The translations under genes were made by a program, and so were the position numbers. Below are positions 15,552 through 25,501 of a stretch of DNA of 58,835 nucleotides, piece by piece. Source of the stretch: Candidatus Krumholzibacteriia bacterium (GTDB lineage: Bacteria > Krumholzibacteriota > Krumholzibacteriia > LZORAL124-64-63); NCBI GenBank assembly GCA_024763215.1, contig JANTFX010000008.1, positions 1 to 58,835 of the forward strand, given 5' to 3'. How positions within the stretch are numbered: the stretch's first letter is position 1; every line of letters starts with the position of its first letter. The notes beneath the pieces are model-generated. The model saw nothing but the letters and a program-made list of their open reading frames with translations. It made no database searches and was not told the origin of the DNA.

Positions 15552-17324
15552 ATGACCAAGTGGCGCATAACCATGAATTCCCGCCGGCGATGCCTGATGC
15601 TCCCGGCGGCGTGCATCCTGGCCCTGACGGCCCCCCTCGCTGGCTCTTCTGCCGCGCGTGCGGGTGCACCGGAACCTCATCTGGACCGATCCGCCGAGCC
15701 GGTTGCGGTGAGCAAGGCGTCGGTCTCCGGCGGAGGCTTTGTCGCCCCCGCTTTCCAGACGGCCCACTACGCCAAGGCGGTGGAGGCGAACCTGAGGCGG
15801 GAGAAATCCCTGCCTTCACGGTACGACGCCCGGGCCCTGGGCATGGTGACTCCGGTCAGGAGCCAGGGTGATTGCGGGGCCTGCTACGCCTTCAGCTCGG
15901 CGGCGGACCTGGAGTCGAAACTCATGCGCGCCGGGGATGGGGCGCATGACCTGTCCGAGGAAAGCATGAAGGACTGCAATTTCCAGGGGACCGGTTGCTC
16001 GGGAGGGAATCAGTTCCTGATCATGAACTACCTGGCCACCCACGGGGCCGAACTCGAATCCTGCGCGCCCTACGAGCCCCAGGACAACAGTTGCCCCACC
16101 GGTTGCGAATCCCGGTACACGGTCCTGGACTTCTCGGTGGTCTCGGGGTCGACCGTGGCCTCGACCGAGGTCATCAAGCAGTACCTCATGGACCACGGGC
16201 CCATCCACTCCACCCTGTTCGCCGGCGACGATTCCCATACGGCCTGGCGCGACCAGGTTACCGGTTATGACGGCACGGGCGCCCTCTACTACACGGGCAC
16301 CGAGCCGCCCAACCACTCCGTCCTGATCGTGGGCTGGGACGACACCATCACCCACGAGGGCGGCACGGGGGCCTGGATCGTCAAGAACAGCTGGGGGACG
16401 TCCTGGGGCGGAACCTGCGACTACGGGACCGAGCGCGGCTACTTCTACATCGCCTACGGCAGCGCGAGCATCGGGATGTACTCGTCCTTCGTGAAGGAGT
16501 TCATGACCAACTACGTGGCCAACGACCTGCTCTATTACGACGAGGGCGGCTACACCAGCGCCTTCGGGGGCCTGGGGACGGTCATGTGGGGGATGGAGTC
16601 GTTCACCGCTCCCCAGGACACCAAGCTGCACCGGGTGGAGTTCTGGACCAGCGATGCCACCACCGACGTGGATGTCTACGTTTACCGGTATTTCACCGGC
16701 GGGGCGCTCAGCACGTTGATGTATTCCAGCCTCGACAATTCCTTCGCCGAACCCGGCTACCACTACGTGCAGTTCGACGACCCGGTGCCCCTGACCGCGG
16801 GGGAGGAATTCCACGTGGCCGTCAGGTTCGAGAACCAGTCCTACGAATACCCCCTGACCGCGGACAACGACGGGCCGACCGACGCGGGGAAGAGCTGGTA
16901 CAGCTTCAACGGATCGACCTGGTCGTCCCTGGAACCCTACGACGTGGATGCGACCATCAGGGTGCGCACCAGCACCAACACCGTGCTGGCGACCGAGGAT
17001 CACCAGGGGCCGGGGGATGGGGATCCGGATGCGGGCCCGGTGCCCCGAGGGCTGAAGATCCGGGGAGCCTACCCCAACCCCTTCAACCCGACCACCACCA
17101 TCACGTTCGCCGTGCCCCGCCAGGAGGACGTCAGGGTGGGCATCTTCGATCTCCAGGGCCGGCGCGTGCGGCGTCTGGCCGCCGAGGTCATGCCGGCCGG
17201 TCCCCGCTCCCTGGTATGGGACGGTCTGGACGACCAGGGCGTGCAGGTGCCGTCCGGAGTGTACTTCTGCCGGGTGGAAGCTGGGTATGAGGTCAGGTCG
17301 ACCAAGCTGGCGGTGTTGAAGTGA
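15552..17324 (+). CDS. Secreted papain-family (C1) cysteine protease with C-terminal sorting-like domain
   Basis: A 590-residue exported protein. A signal peptide ends about residue 37 (MLPAACILALTAPLAGSSAARA). A short propeptide precedes the C1 domain (about 86-315): oxyanion Gln105, catalytic Cys111 in QGDCGACYAF, His255 in PNHSVLIVGW, Asn279 in VKNSWGTSWG. Residues 320-475 look like the beta-sandwich lectin-like domain that often follows C1 domains in bacterial secreted proteases. Residues 505-590 form a FlgD-like Ig fold with NPFNPTTT at 509-516 and ending VEAGYEVRSTKLAVLK, the type used as secretion or surface-anchoring tail in FCB bacteria. ATG 15552 follows GGAGGATAG. Transcribed alone; a long hairpin at 17356-17413 follows. 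Substrate proteins are unknown. Confidence 0.92.
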   Translation: MTKWRITMNSRRRCLMLPAACILALTAPLAGSSAARAGAPEPHLDRSAEPVAVSKASVSGGGFVAPAFQTAHYAKAVEANLRREKSLPSRYDARALGMVTPVRSQGDCGACYAFSSAADLESKLMRAGDGAHDLSEESMKDCNFQGTGCSGGNQFLIMNYLATHGAELESCAPYEPQDNSCPTGCESRYTVLDFSVVSGSTVASTEVIKQYLMDHGPIHSTLFAGDDSHTAWRDQVTGYDGTGALYYTGTEPPNHSVLIVGWDDTITHEGGTGAWIVKNSWGTSWGGTCDYGTERGYFYIAYGSASIGMYSSFVKEFMTNYVANDLLYYDEGGYTSAFGGLGTVMWGMESFTAPQDTKLHRVEFWTSDATTDVDVYVYRYFTGGALSTLMYSSLDNSFAEPGYHYVQFDDPVPLTAGEEFHVAVRFENQSYEYPLTADNDGPTDAGKSWYSFNGSTWSSLEPYDVDATIRVRTSTNTVLATEDHQGPGDGDPDAGPVPRGLKIRGAYPNPFNPTTTITFAVPRQEDVRVGIFDLQGRRVRRLAAEVMPAGPRSLVWDGLDDQGVQVPSGVYFCRVEAGYEVRSTKLAVLK

Positions 17325-17355
17325 TGGTGCCCGCAAGGGCCTGATCGCCGGAGAA

Positions 17356-17413
17356 AAGAAGAAATCCCGGTAATCCGCAGGCCACAGGCCGGGGACAACC
17401 GGGATTTCTTCTT
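17356..17413. terminator. Bidirectional terminator between protease and sdhB
   Basis: A perfect 15-bp stem AAGAAGAAATCCCGG (17356-17370) / CCGGGATTTCTTCTT (17399-17413) with a 28-nt loop. The A-rich and T-rich stem bases give a U-rich tail in both directions, fitting its position between convergent genes. Confidence 0.85.
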
Positions 17414-17425
17414 GTTACAGGCGCT

Positions 17426-18184
17426 CTACCCCTTGAGCGCCCCCTTGAGGTACTCCCTGCGCATGCGCGCGATGTTGCCGATGGAGATCTCCTTGGGGCA
17501 GACCGCCTCGCACTCGCCGTGGTTGGAGCAGTCCCCGAAACCCTCGGCGTCCATCTGCGCGATCATGGCCAGGGCGCGCCGTGCGCGCTCGGGCTCGCCC
17601 TGTGGCAACCAGGACAGCTGGCTGATCTTGGCGCTGACGAACAGCGAGGCCGAGGCGTTGGGGCACGCGGCCACGCAGGCGCCGCAGCCGATGCAGGCCG
17701 CAGCGTCCATGGCATGGTCGGCGTGGTCCTTGGGGATGGGGAACGCATTGCCGTCGGGGGCCGAGCCCACGTTCATCGTGACGAAGCCGCCCTTCTGCTG
17801 GATGCGGTCGAAAGCCGAACGGTCCACGACCAGATCCTTGATGAGCTTGAACGGCTTGGCGCGGAACGGTTCGACCGTGATGGTGTCCCCGTCCTTGAAC
17901 TGCCGCATGCGGATCTCGCAGGTGGTGCTGCCGGCGTGCGGCCCGTGGGCCACGCCGCCGATCACCATACCGCAGGTGCCGCAGATGCCCTCGCGGCAGT
18001 CGTTGTCGAACTCGATGGCTTCTTCGCCCTTCTGCACGAGTGTCTCGTTCAGGATGTCGAGCATCTCCAGGAAGGACATCTCGGGCAGAACATTCTCCAC
18101 GGTGTAATCGACGAACTTGCCCGAGGTCGCCCCCTGGGCCTGCCGCCAGATCTTCAGATGAATGGTCATTCCATTGTCACTCAT
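17426..18184 (-). CDS. sdhB: Succinate dehydrogenase / fumarate reductase iron-sulfur subunit
   Basis: A 252-residue subunit passing electrons from flavin to quinone. The N-terminal plant-ferredoxin-like domain binds [2Fe-2S] through Cys63, Cys68, Cys71 (CREGICGTC) and Cys89. The C-terminal domain has [12 protein letters not shown] and [12 protein letters not shown], providing [4Fe-4S] and [3Fe-4S] ligands. Last gene of the minus-strand sdhC-sdhA-sdhB operon, 15 bp after sdhA. This gene order and the sequence type match class B (Bacteroidetes, Bacillus, epsilon-type) enzymes. Confidence 0.94.
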   Translation of the reverse strand: MSDNGMTIHLKIWRQAQGATSGKFVDYTVENVLPEMSFLEMLDILNETLVQKGEEAIEFDNDCREGICGTCGMVIGGVAHGPHAGSTTCEIRMRQFKDGDTITVEPFRAKPFKLIKDLVVDRSAFDRIQQKGGFVTMNVGSAPDGNAFPIPKDHADHAMDAAACIGCGACVAACPNASASLFVSAKISQLSWLPQGEPERARRALAMIAQMDAEGFGDCSNHGECEAVCPKEISIGNIARMRREYLKGALKG

Positions 18185-18199
18185 GACACTGTCCTTCCT

Positions 18200-20128
<1,929 letters not shown>

Positions 20129-20130
20129 TA

Positions 20131-20817
20131 CTAGTGACCTCCCGGCATGGTGAAACTGGAGTCACCGGAGAAGTACATGTAAACGGGGATCACGAAGAAT
20201 CCGATGGCCATGATCACGGCGAAGACCAGGGCGAGCTTGGTCAGCAACGGCAGGTATTTGTCGTTGGTCCAGCCCAGGGACTGGAACGCGCTCCAGAAGC
20301 CGTGACGCAGGTGGAAGCCCAGCAGGACCATGACGACCAGCGTGAAGATGGTGAAACCGATCCCGCTGAAGGCGGCCGAAACCGTGGCGTAGAGGTTCTC
20401 ATGGCTGGGGTTGATCTTGAACAGGTAGATGTGCCCGATCACGAAGAAGATGATCAGGATCCCCGTGTAGATCATGGTGGTCGAGGACAGGGTCTTGCGG
20501 CTCTTGCCCCCGGCGTTCTTGGCGTATCGATACCCCTCGGTCCTGGCCTGCCGCCTGTCCGTCCAGGCCACGGTGATCGCCGCGATCATGTGGAACAGGA
20601 AGACGAAGACCATGACCACCTCGAAGGCGATGACGAACCAGCCGTAGAGGATGCTCTCGAGGAAATGGGCGTAACCATTGAATTGGGCAGGACCGATGAA
20701 GAGGGTGAGATTACCGATCAGGTGGGCGATGATGAACCCCATGAGGGCGAAACCCGTGATCCCGGTAATCACCTTCTTCCCGACCGATGACCAGGCAACC
20801 GAACCGTTTTCAGCCAT
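20131..20817 (-). CDS. sdhC: Succinate dehydrogenase cytochrome b subunit (class B, five-helix)
   Basis: A 228-residue membrane anchor with five hydrophobic helices at about 18-40, 60-85, 113-134, 152-172 and 193-215. Histidines suited to ligate two b haems lie in the helices (His32, His76, His129, His169/172). A single-subunit anchor with two haems defines class B complexes, which normally couple to menaquinone. It is the first gene of the operon; ATG 20817 has AGGAG upstream. Confidence 0.92.
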   Translation of the reverse strand: MAENGSVAWSSVGKKVITGITGFALMGFIIAHLIGNLTLFIGPAQFNGYAHFLESILYGWFVIAFEVVMVFVFLFHMIAAITVAWTDRRQARTEGYRYAKNAGGKSRKTLSSTTMIYTGILIIFFVIGHIYLFKINPSHENLYATVSAAFSGIGFTIFTLVVMVLLGFHLRHGFWSAFQSLGWTNDKYLPLLTKLALVFAVIMAIGFFVIPVYMYFSGDSSFTMPGGH

Positions 20818-20874
20818 GGATCTTCATCTCCTGGATTTAAAGGTCAGGATGTGCTGTGTGAGCGGTGAGATTAG

Positions 20875-20903
20875 AACATAAGTTATGAAACTGGGCAGCA
20901 CAA
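20875..20903 (-). promoter_or_regulatory. Candidate promoter of the sdh operon
   Basis: Minus-strand TTGTGC (20903-20898), 17-bp spacer, TATGTT (20880-20875), about 57 bp upstream of sdhC in an AT-rich patch. Matches to consensus are moderate. Confidence 0.35.
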
Positions 20904-20979
20904 TATTTTGTCGATTATTTGACGGGTTCGTCTAAGTCCTTGTTGAAAAAGACAATCACTCTTGTCGGAGATGTTCCTG

Positions 20980-22131
20980 TCACGGTTTTTCCGCACAGGC
21001 GGCGAGGCAGATCGCATGCAACAGGGCCACCGCGCCGGGCAGGACCGCGTCGTTGAAATCGTAATCCTCGGCGTGCAGCGGGGGCTGGCCGGGGCCGCTG
21101 CCCAGGCCGAACAGGGCGCCCCGGCCCAGGGCCATCAGGCGGCCGAAATCCTCGGACCAGCGCAGGGGGCTTTCGGCGGGGGCGGTGCAGTCCAGGCCCA
21201 GATTCCCGGCGGCGCTTCTGACCAGGGCGACGGCCGCCGGGTCATTGACCACGGCGGGAAAATATTCCGGCCAGGAGATCCGGTGATCCAGTCCGTACCT
21301 GCCGGCTACGACCCTGGTCCTGTCCGCGGCGGCGTTCTTCAACTGGGCCAGGATATCGTCCTGATCCGCCCGCACCGTGGCCAGGATTTCCGCCCGGGCC
21401 GGCGTGACGCCGAAGGCCGCCTCGCCCAGGCGGCTGTGGACCACCGTGACCAGGGCCAGGTGGTCATCTCCCGGCAGATGATCGGGCAGGTTGATCAGGT
21501 CCAGGACCAGCTCCGCCATGGCCCGGTCGGGGCTGAGGCCCTGTTCGGGGTAGGCGGCGTGGCTGGTGCGGCCGGTCAGGGTGATGTCCAGCCCGCAGCT
21601 GGCGGCGCAGAACGTGCCCGGGGCGACCACCACCGCGCCCAGCGGATAGCCGGGCAGGTTGTGCAGGGCGAACACCCAGTCCGGCTGCAGGCCGGAAAAC
21701 CTCTCGTCGGCAAGGACCGCCTCGGCCCCGGCGCCGGTTTCCTCGGCAGGCTGGAACAGCAACCAGGCCCGGCCGCGTGGGGGGCGCCGCCGGCCCAACC
21801 GGTCGGCGACACCCAGCAGGGCGGCCATGTGGCCGTCGTGGCCGCACTTGTGGGCGATGCCGGGGGTGAACGAGGCGTGGTCGAGGTCCAGGGTTTCGGG
21901 AATGGGCAGCGCGTCCAGCTCGGCGCGAATCAGGACGGTGGCTCCATCGGCGGGGCCGCGGAATTCCGCCAACACGCCGTGGCCCCCGAGGCCGGTCAAC
22001 AGCAGGTCGGGGCCGCAGGAGGCCAGCTGCGCGGCGACGAAGGCGGCGGTGGCTTCCTCCCGGCCCGAAGGCTCGGCCAGGGAGTGCAGGCGTCGGCGCA
22101 GGCGGATCAGGTTCCCGGGGTTCCTAGCCAC
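20980..22131 (-). CDS. M20-family amidohydrolase (hippurate / N-acyl-amino-acid hydrolase type)
   Basis: A 383-residue dinuclear metal hydrolase. Metal-binding elements are Cys96 and His98 in HKCGHDGHM, the Glu130-Glu131 pair in PAEETGAG, and later HNLPG and HAEDYDFND. The family (IAA-Leu hydrolase, HipO, AbgA/B-like) removes acyl or aryl groups from amino acids or peptides. The GTG start at 22131 lies inside the preceding RND gene with an 8-bp overlap, so it is translated as the last gene of the efflux operon. That linkage suggests that the hydrolase acts on molecules handled by the pump, or conjugates of them; this is inference. Confidence 0.85.
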   Translation of the reverse strand: MARNPGNLIRLRRRLHSLAEPSGREEATAAFVAAQLASCGPDLLLTGLGGHGVLAEFRGPADGATVLIRAELDALPIPETLDLDHASFTPGIAHKCGHDGHMAALLGVADRLGRRRPPRGRAWLLFQPAEETGAGAEAVLADERFSGLQPDWVFALHNLPGYPLGAVVVAPGTFCAASCGLDITLTGRTSHAAYPEQGLSPDRAMAELVLDLINLPDHLPGDDHLALVTVVHSRLGEAAFGVTPARAEILATVRADQDDILAQLKNAAADRTRVVAGRYGLDHRISWPEYFPAVVNDPAAVALVRSAAGNLGLDCTAPAESPLRWSEDFGRLMALGRGALFGLGSGPGQPPLHAEDYDFNDAVLPGAVALLHAICLAACAEKP

Positions 22132-25100
22132 GGTCCGGTCCGATGTCCGCCGGGGGCGCGGCTTCGGGGCGGAATAACCTGCGCAGTTCCGCCCCCAGGG
22201 AGGCCAACCCCCAGCCCCAGCGTGTGAACGTCCAGTAGAAGACGGGCATCCCGCCCAGGATCAGCACGGTGCTGCTGGTCAGCCCGCCGATGGAACTCAA
22301 GGCCAGGTTCATCCAGATGTCCTTGCCGGCGGACAGATCCTGCTTGTAGAGCAACGGCAGCATGCCGGCGATGGTCGTGCCGCTGGTCAGCAGGATCGAC
22401 CGCATCTGGATGCGCACGCCGGAGGTGATCGCCTCGCGCAGGATAGCCCTGCGCTCGGGGCCGGGCAATCGCCACAGGTCCAGGCCGCCCAGGCGCCGTT
22501 TGTCCGGCACCAGGGACGGATCACCCTGCCGGGCGGCCACCGCTTCGCGCACCTGCAGGCGGAAGCGGTTGACCAGCAGGATGGCGTTGTTGACCACGAT
22601 GCCGAACATCAGGATCAGGCCGATCTTGGCCGAGGAATCGAACTCGCTACCGGTGGCCCAGAAGATGCCGACCACGCCCACCAGGGCCATGGGCACCGCC
22701 AGCAGCACCAGAAACGGCAGGAAGAAGCTCTCGAACATGGCGGCCAGGGCCATGCAGATGAACGCCAGGGTCAGCCAGAGGGTCTGCTTGAGCTCGTTGT
22801 TTTCCTCCTGGGTCATCTGCTGGCCGCTCATGTCCTCGACGGTGTAGCCGTAGGGCAACCGGATGCCGGCGATGATGTCCTTGAGGAAGCGGCGGCGCAT
22901 GCTGTCGGTGCCGATGTATTCCCAGGACAGCAGCATGCTGTAACGCTGGTCGTGACGATTGATGGAACTGACCTCGGGTCGTTGCTCGATGCGCACGATG
23001 TCGCCCAGGCGCACCTTCTGCCCGCGGACGGTTGTCAGGGTGCGGCCCAGGATCTGGTCGTAGGCGATCTCCTGGGCGTCGGCGAAGGTCAGCATCAGAC
23101 GTTGGTCCTGCCCGTCCAGGACCATGTGCCAGGGCTGTTCCACGCCCAGCAGACGCCGGATGTAGCCCATCACCTCGACCATGGACAACCGGTGGCGGGC
23201 CAGGGCGTCCCGGTCCAGGATCACCACCGTCTCATCGGTGGCGTTGCGGTCGAAGCGCTCGCCGCTGGTCAGGCGCGGGTCGCGCACGCGGCGGTTGCGG
23301 CTGAGCCGGGCCAGCACGCCGTCGGTCAGCCGCTTGAGCTCCTTGCTGTTGTACCCCACCAGGCGCAGGGTGGAATTGGCGTTGCCGCCGCCGCGTCCGC
23401 CCTTCATGTACGGATCCCCGAAGCCGTTGATCCAGATGAACATGCCGCCCATCTCCTCGGCCAGGGTGATCAGCTTGTTGCGGTACATCTGGGGGTAGAC
23501 GGTCGGCAGCATGTCGTCGTCGAACTCGATGTTGATCCAGGCGCGGTTGCCGAAGGCTCCGCTGCGCATGTGGACGCCCTCGGGCACCGGCAGCAGCTCC
23601 TGCTCGAACAGGGCGATGGTGGCGCTGCTGAGCTTGACGTCCGTGCCCACGGGGCGCTCGACGTAGACGACGATCTGTTCCTTGGGCTGGGGCCGCCAGA
23701 AGCCGCCGGTGCGGATCTTGTCCTTGAAGACGAAGCCGGTGCCCACGAACAGGCCCAGGATCAGGACCACCGGGATGTACCACAGGCGCAGGTGCCAGGC
23801 CGTTATGGTCTCGGCGTAGCTCACGAACACCCCGACCGCGCACAGCAGGGCTCCGGTTCCGAGGGTCCAGGGCAGCAGGTTGTCGGCGAAGGCCTCGCCC
23901 TTGATCAGCAGGGCGGCCGCCATCACCGCCAGGCCCAGGACCACCGTGCCCAGGCACCAGCGCCACAGCATGGACCAGCCGACCAGGCCGAATTCGTCCC
24001 CGCCTGCGCGGCTGCGTCCGAGTTCCTTGGCCGCCGGCCCGCGCAGGGCCACCGGGATCCAGCAGAAGGCCACGAAGATCGAGGCCAGCATGGCGATGCC
24101 CACGCTCACGGCCAGGGGGCGGTAGAAGAGGGAGAGCCGCTCGGTCATGAAGATGAACGAGAGGAAGGCCACCACCGTGGTCAACGTGGTGGCCATGATG
24201 GGGAAGGCCACCTCGCCGGTGCCGCCGACCAGGGCCCGGCGGACGCCGCTGCCGCGGGCGCCGGACAGCCGGCGGTGGATGGAGTCCAGCACGAGGATGC
24301 TGTTGTCCAGCAGCATCCCGAAGCTGACGGTCAGCCCGCTGATGGTGATGAAGTTCACCGACACGCCGAAGAAATAGAACAGGGTCAGGCAGATGACGAT
24401 GGCCAGCAGGATGGAGAAGATCACGATGCCCGTCAGCAGCACGCGGCGCAGGGCGATCGCCAGCATCACGAACAGCATGGCCAGGATGACCACCGAGCGG
24501 AGCACCAGCTCGCGCAGCTTGTCCTCGAGGTCCTTGCCCTCGTCCTGGTCGACCTGGAAGCTGACCGGGAACGGGGCCGCGGACTTGATCAAGGGCAGTT
24601 CGCCGCGCAGGCGGCGGCTGACGGAGATGGAATTGCGCCCGCTGCGCTTGGTGATGTTCAGGGAGACGACGTTCTCGCCGTTGATGCGGCTGTAGTAGGC
24701 GATGTCCTCGAAGTCGGGCTTCAGCGTGGCCACGTCCGACAGGCGGATGGTGCGTCCGCCCAGGGATTTCAGCTCGGCGCGCGCAAGAAGGGCCGAGGTC
24801 ACCGAATCCCTTACGCTGACGGTCAGCTGGTAGCCGCTGCGCCGCACGGGGCCGGCGGGCAGGATGTCGTCCAGGGACTGCAGGCGGCCGACGATGCCGT
24901 CGGCGGTCAGGCCGTAGCGTTCCATCAACTCCAGGTTCAGCAGGATGCGCAGCAAGGGACGGGCGCCGCCCCGGAGCTCGGCGTCCGCGACCCCTGGTAT
25001 GGCCAGGAAGCGGGGCACCAGCCAGGTCTCGGCGCGGTCGCGCAGCTCGTTCAGGGGCAGGGGGGAGATCAGGCTGACGGAGAAGAAATCCTCGGTGCGC

Positions 25101-25501
25101 AGTTCCTCGGGCACGTAGGGGCGGATCACGGGCTGGCCGGCCTGGGCGGGCAGGTTGCGCCGGACGGCGCCCAACCGTTCGGAAAGCTCCAGACGCGCGA
25201 ATTCCATCTCGGTGCCGCGCTTGTACTTGACCGTGACGGTGGAACGACCGTGCCGGGATTGGGAGTCGATGTCCTCGACCGCGTGGCACCCGGCCACCGC
25301 CTCCTCGATCGGCAGGGTGATCGCCCGCTGGATGGCGCTGGGGGAGGCCCCGTTCCAGCTCGTGATGATGGACAGCTCGGGCAGCTCGGTCTCGGGCATG
25401 GCCTCGATGTTGAGGCGGGGCAGGGCGTAGATCCCGGTGACGATCAGGGCGCAGAACAGCATCCAGGTGGCCACAGGATGATCGACGGCGAAGCGGATCA
25501 T
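22124..25501 (-). CDS. RND-family efflux permease, extended form
   Basis: A 1125-residue inner-membrane transporter of the AcrB/HAE1 superfamily, about 80-100 residues longer than usual. Helix 4 has FGMLLDNSILVLDSIHRR with Asp399-Asn400 at the proton-relay site, and helix 10 has FGIVVNNAILLVNRFR. Between helix 6 (ending about 485) and helix 7 (about 573-592) are two additional hydrophobic segments at about 515-533 and 542-562, which normal family members lack. Two large periplasmic porter regions are present. The start ATG at 25501 overlaps the upstream permease stop by 4 bp. Two different adjacent permeases with one adaptor recall MdtB-MdtC hetero-trimers. Substrate unknown. Confidence 0.9.
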   Translation of the reverse strand: MIRFAVDHPVATWMLFCALIVTGIYALPRLNIEAMPETELPELSIITSWNGASPSAIQRAITLPIEEAVAGCHAVEDIDSQSRHGRSTVTVKYKRGTEMEFARLELSERLGAVRRNLPAQAGQPVIRPYVPEELRTEDFFSVSLISPLPLNELRDRAETWLVPRFLAIPGVADAELRGGARPLLRILLNLELMERYGLTADGIVGRLQSLDDILPAGPVRRSGYQLTVSVRDSVTSALLARAELKSLGGRTIRLSDVATLKPDFEDIAYYSRINGENVVSLNITKRSGRNSISVSRRLRGELPLIKSAAPFPVSFQVDQDEGKDLEDKLRELVLRSVVILAMLFVMLAIALRRVLLTGIVIFSILLAIVICLTLFYFFGVSVNFITISGLTVSFGMLLDNSILVLDSIHRRLSGARGSGVRRALVGGTGEVAFPIMATTLTTVVAFLSFIFMTERLSLFYRPLAVSVGIAMLASIFVAFCWIPVALRGPAAKELGRSRAGGDEFGLVGWSMLWRWCLGTVVLGLAVMAAALLIKGEAFADNLLPWTLGTGALLCAVGVFVSYAETITAWHLRLWYIPVVLILGLFVGTGFVFKDKIRTGGFWRPQPKEQIVVYVERPVGTDVKLSSATIALFEQELLPVPEGVHMRSGAFGNRAWINIEFDDDMLPTVYPQMYRNKLITLAEEMGGMFIWINGFGDPYMKGGRGGGNANSTLRLVGYNSKELKRLTDGVLARLSRNRRVRDPRLTSGERFDRNATDETVVILDRDALARHRLSMVEVMGYIRRLLGVEQPWHMVLDGQDQRLMLTFADAQEIAYDQILGRTLTTVRGQKVRLGDIVRIEQRPEVSSINRHDQRYSMLLSWEYIGTDSMRRRFLKDIIAGIRLPYGYTVEDMSGQQMTQEENNELKQTLWLTLAFICMALAAMFESFFLPFLVLLAVPMALVGVVGIFWATGSEFDSSAKIGLILMFGIVVNNAILLVNRFRLQVREAVAARQGDPSLVPDKRRLGGLDLWRLPGPERRAILREAITSGVRIQMRSILLTSGTTIAGMLPLLYKQDLSAGKDIWMNLALSSIGGLTSSTVLILGGMPVFYWTFTRWGWGLASLGAELRRLFRPEAAPPADIGPDRG

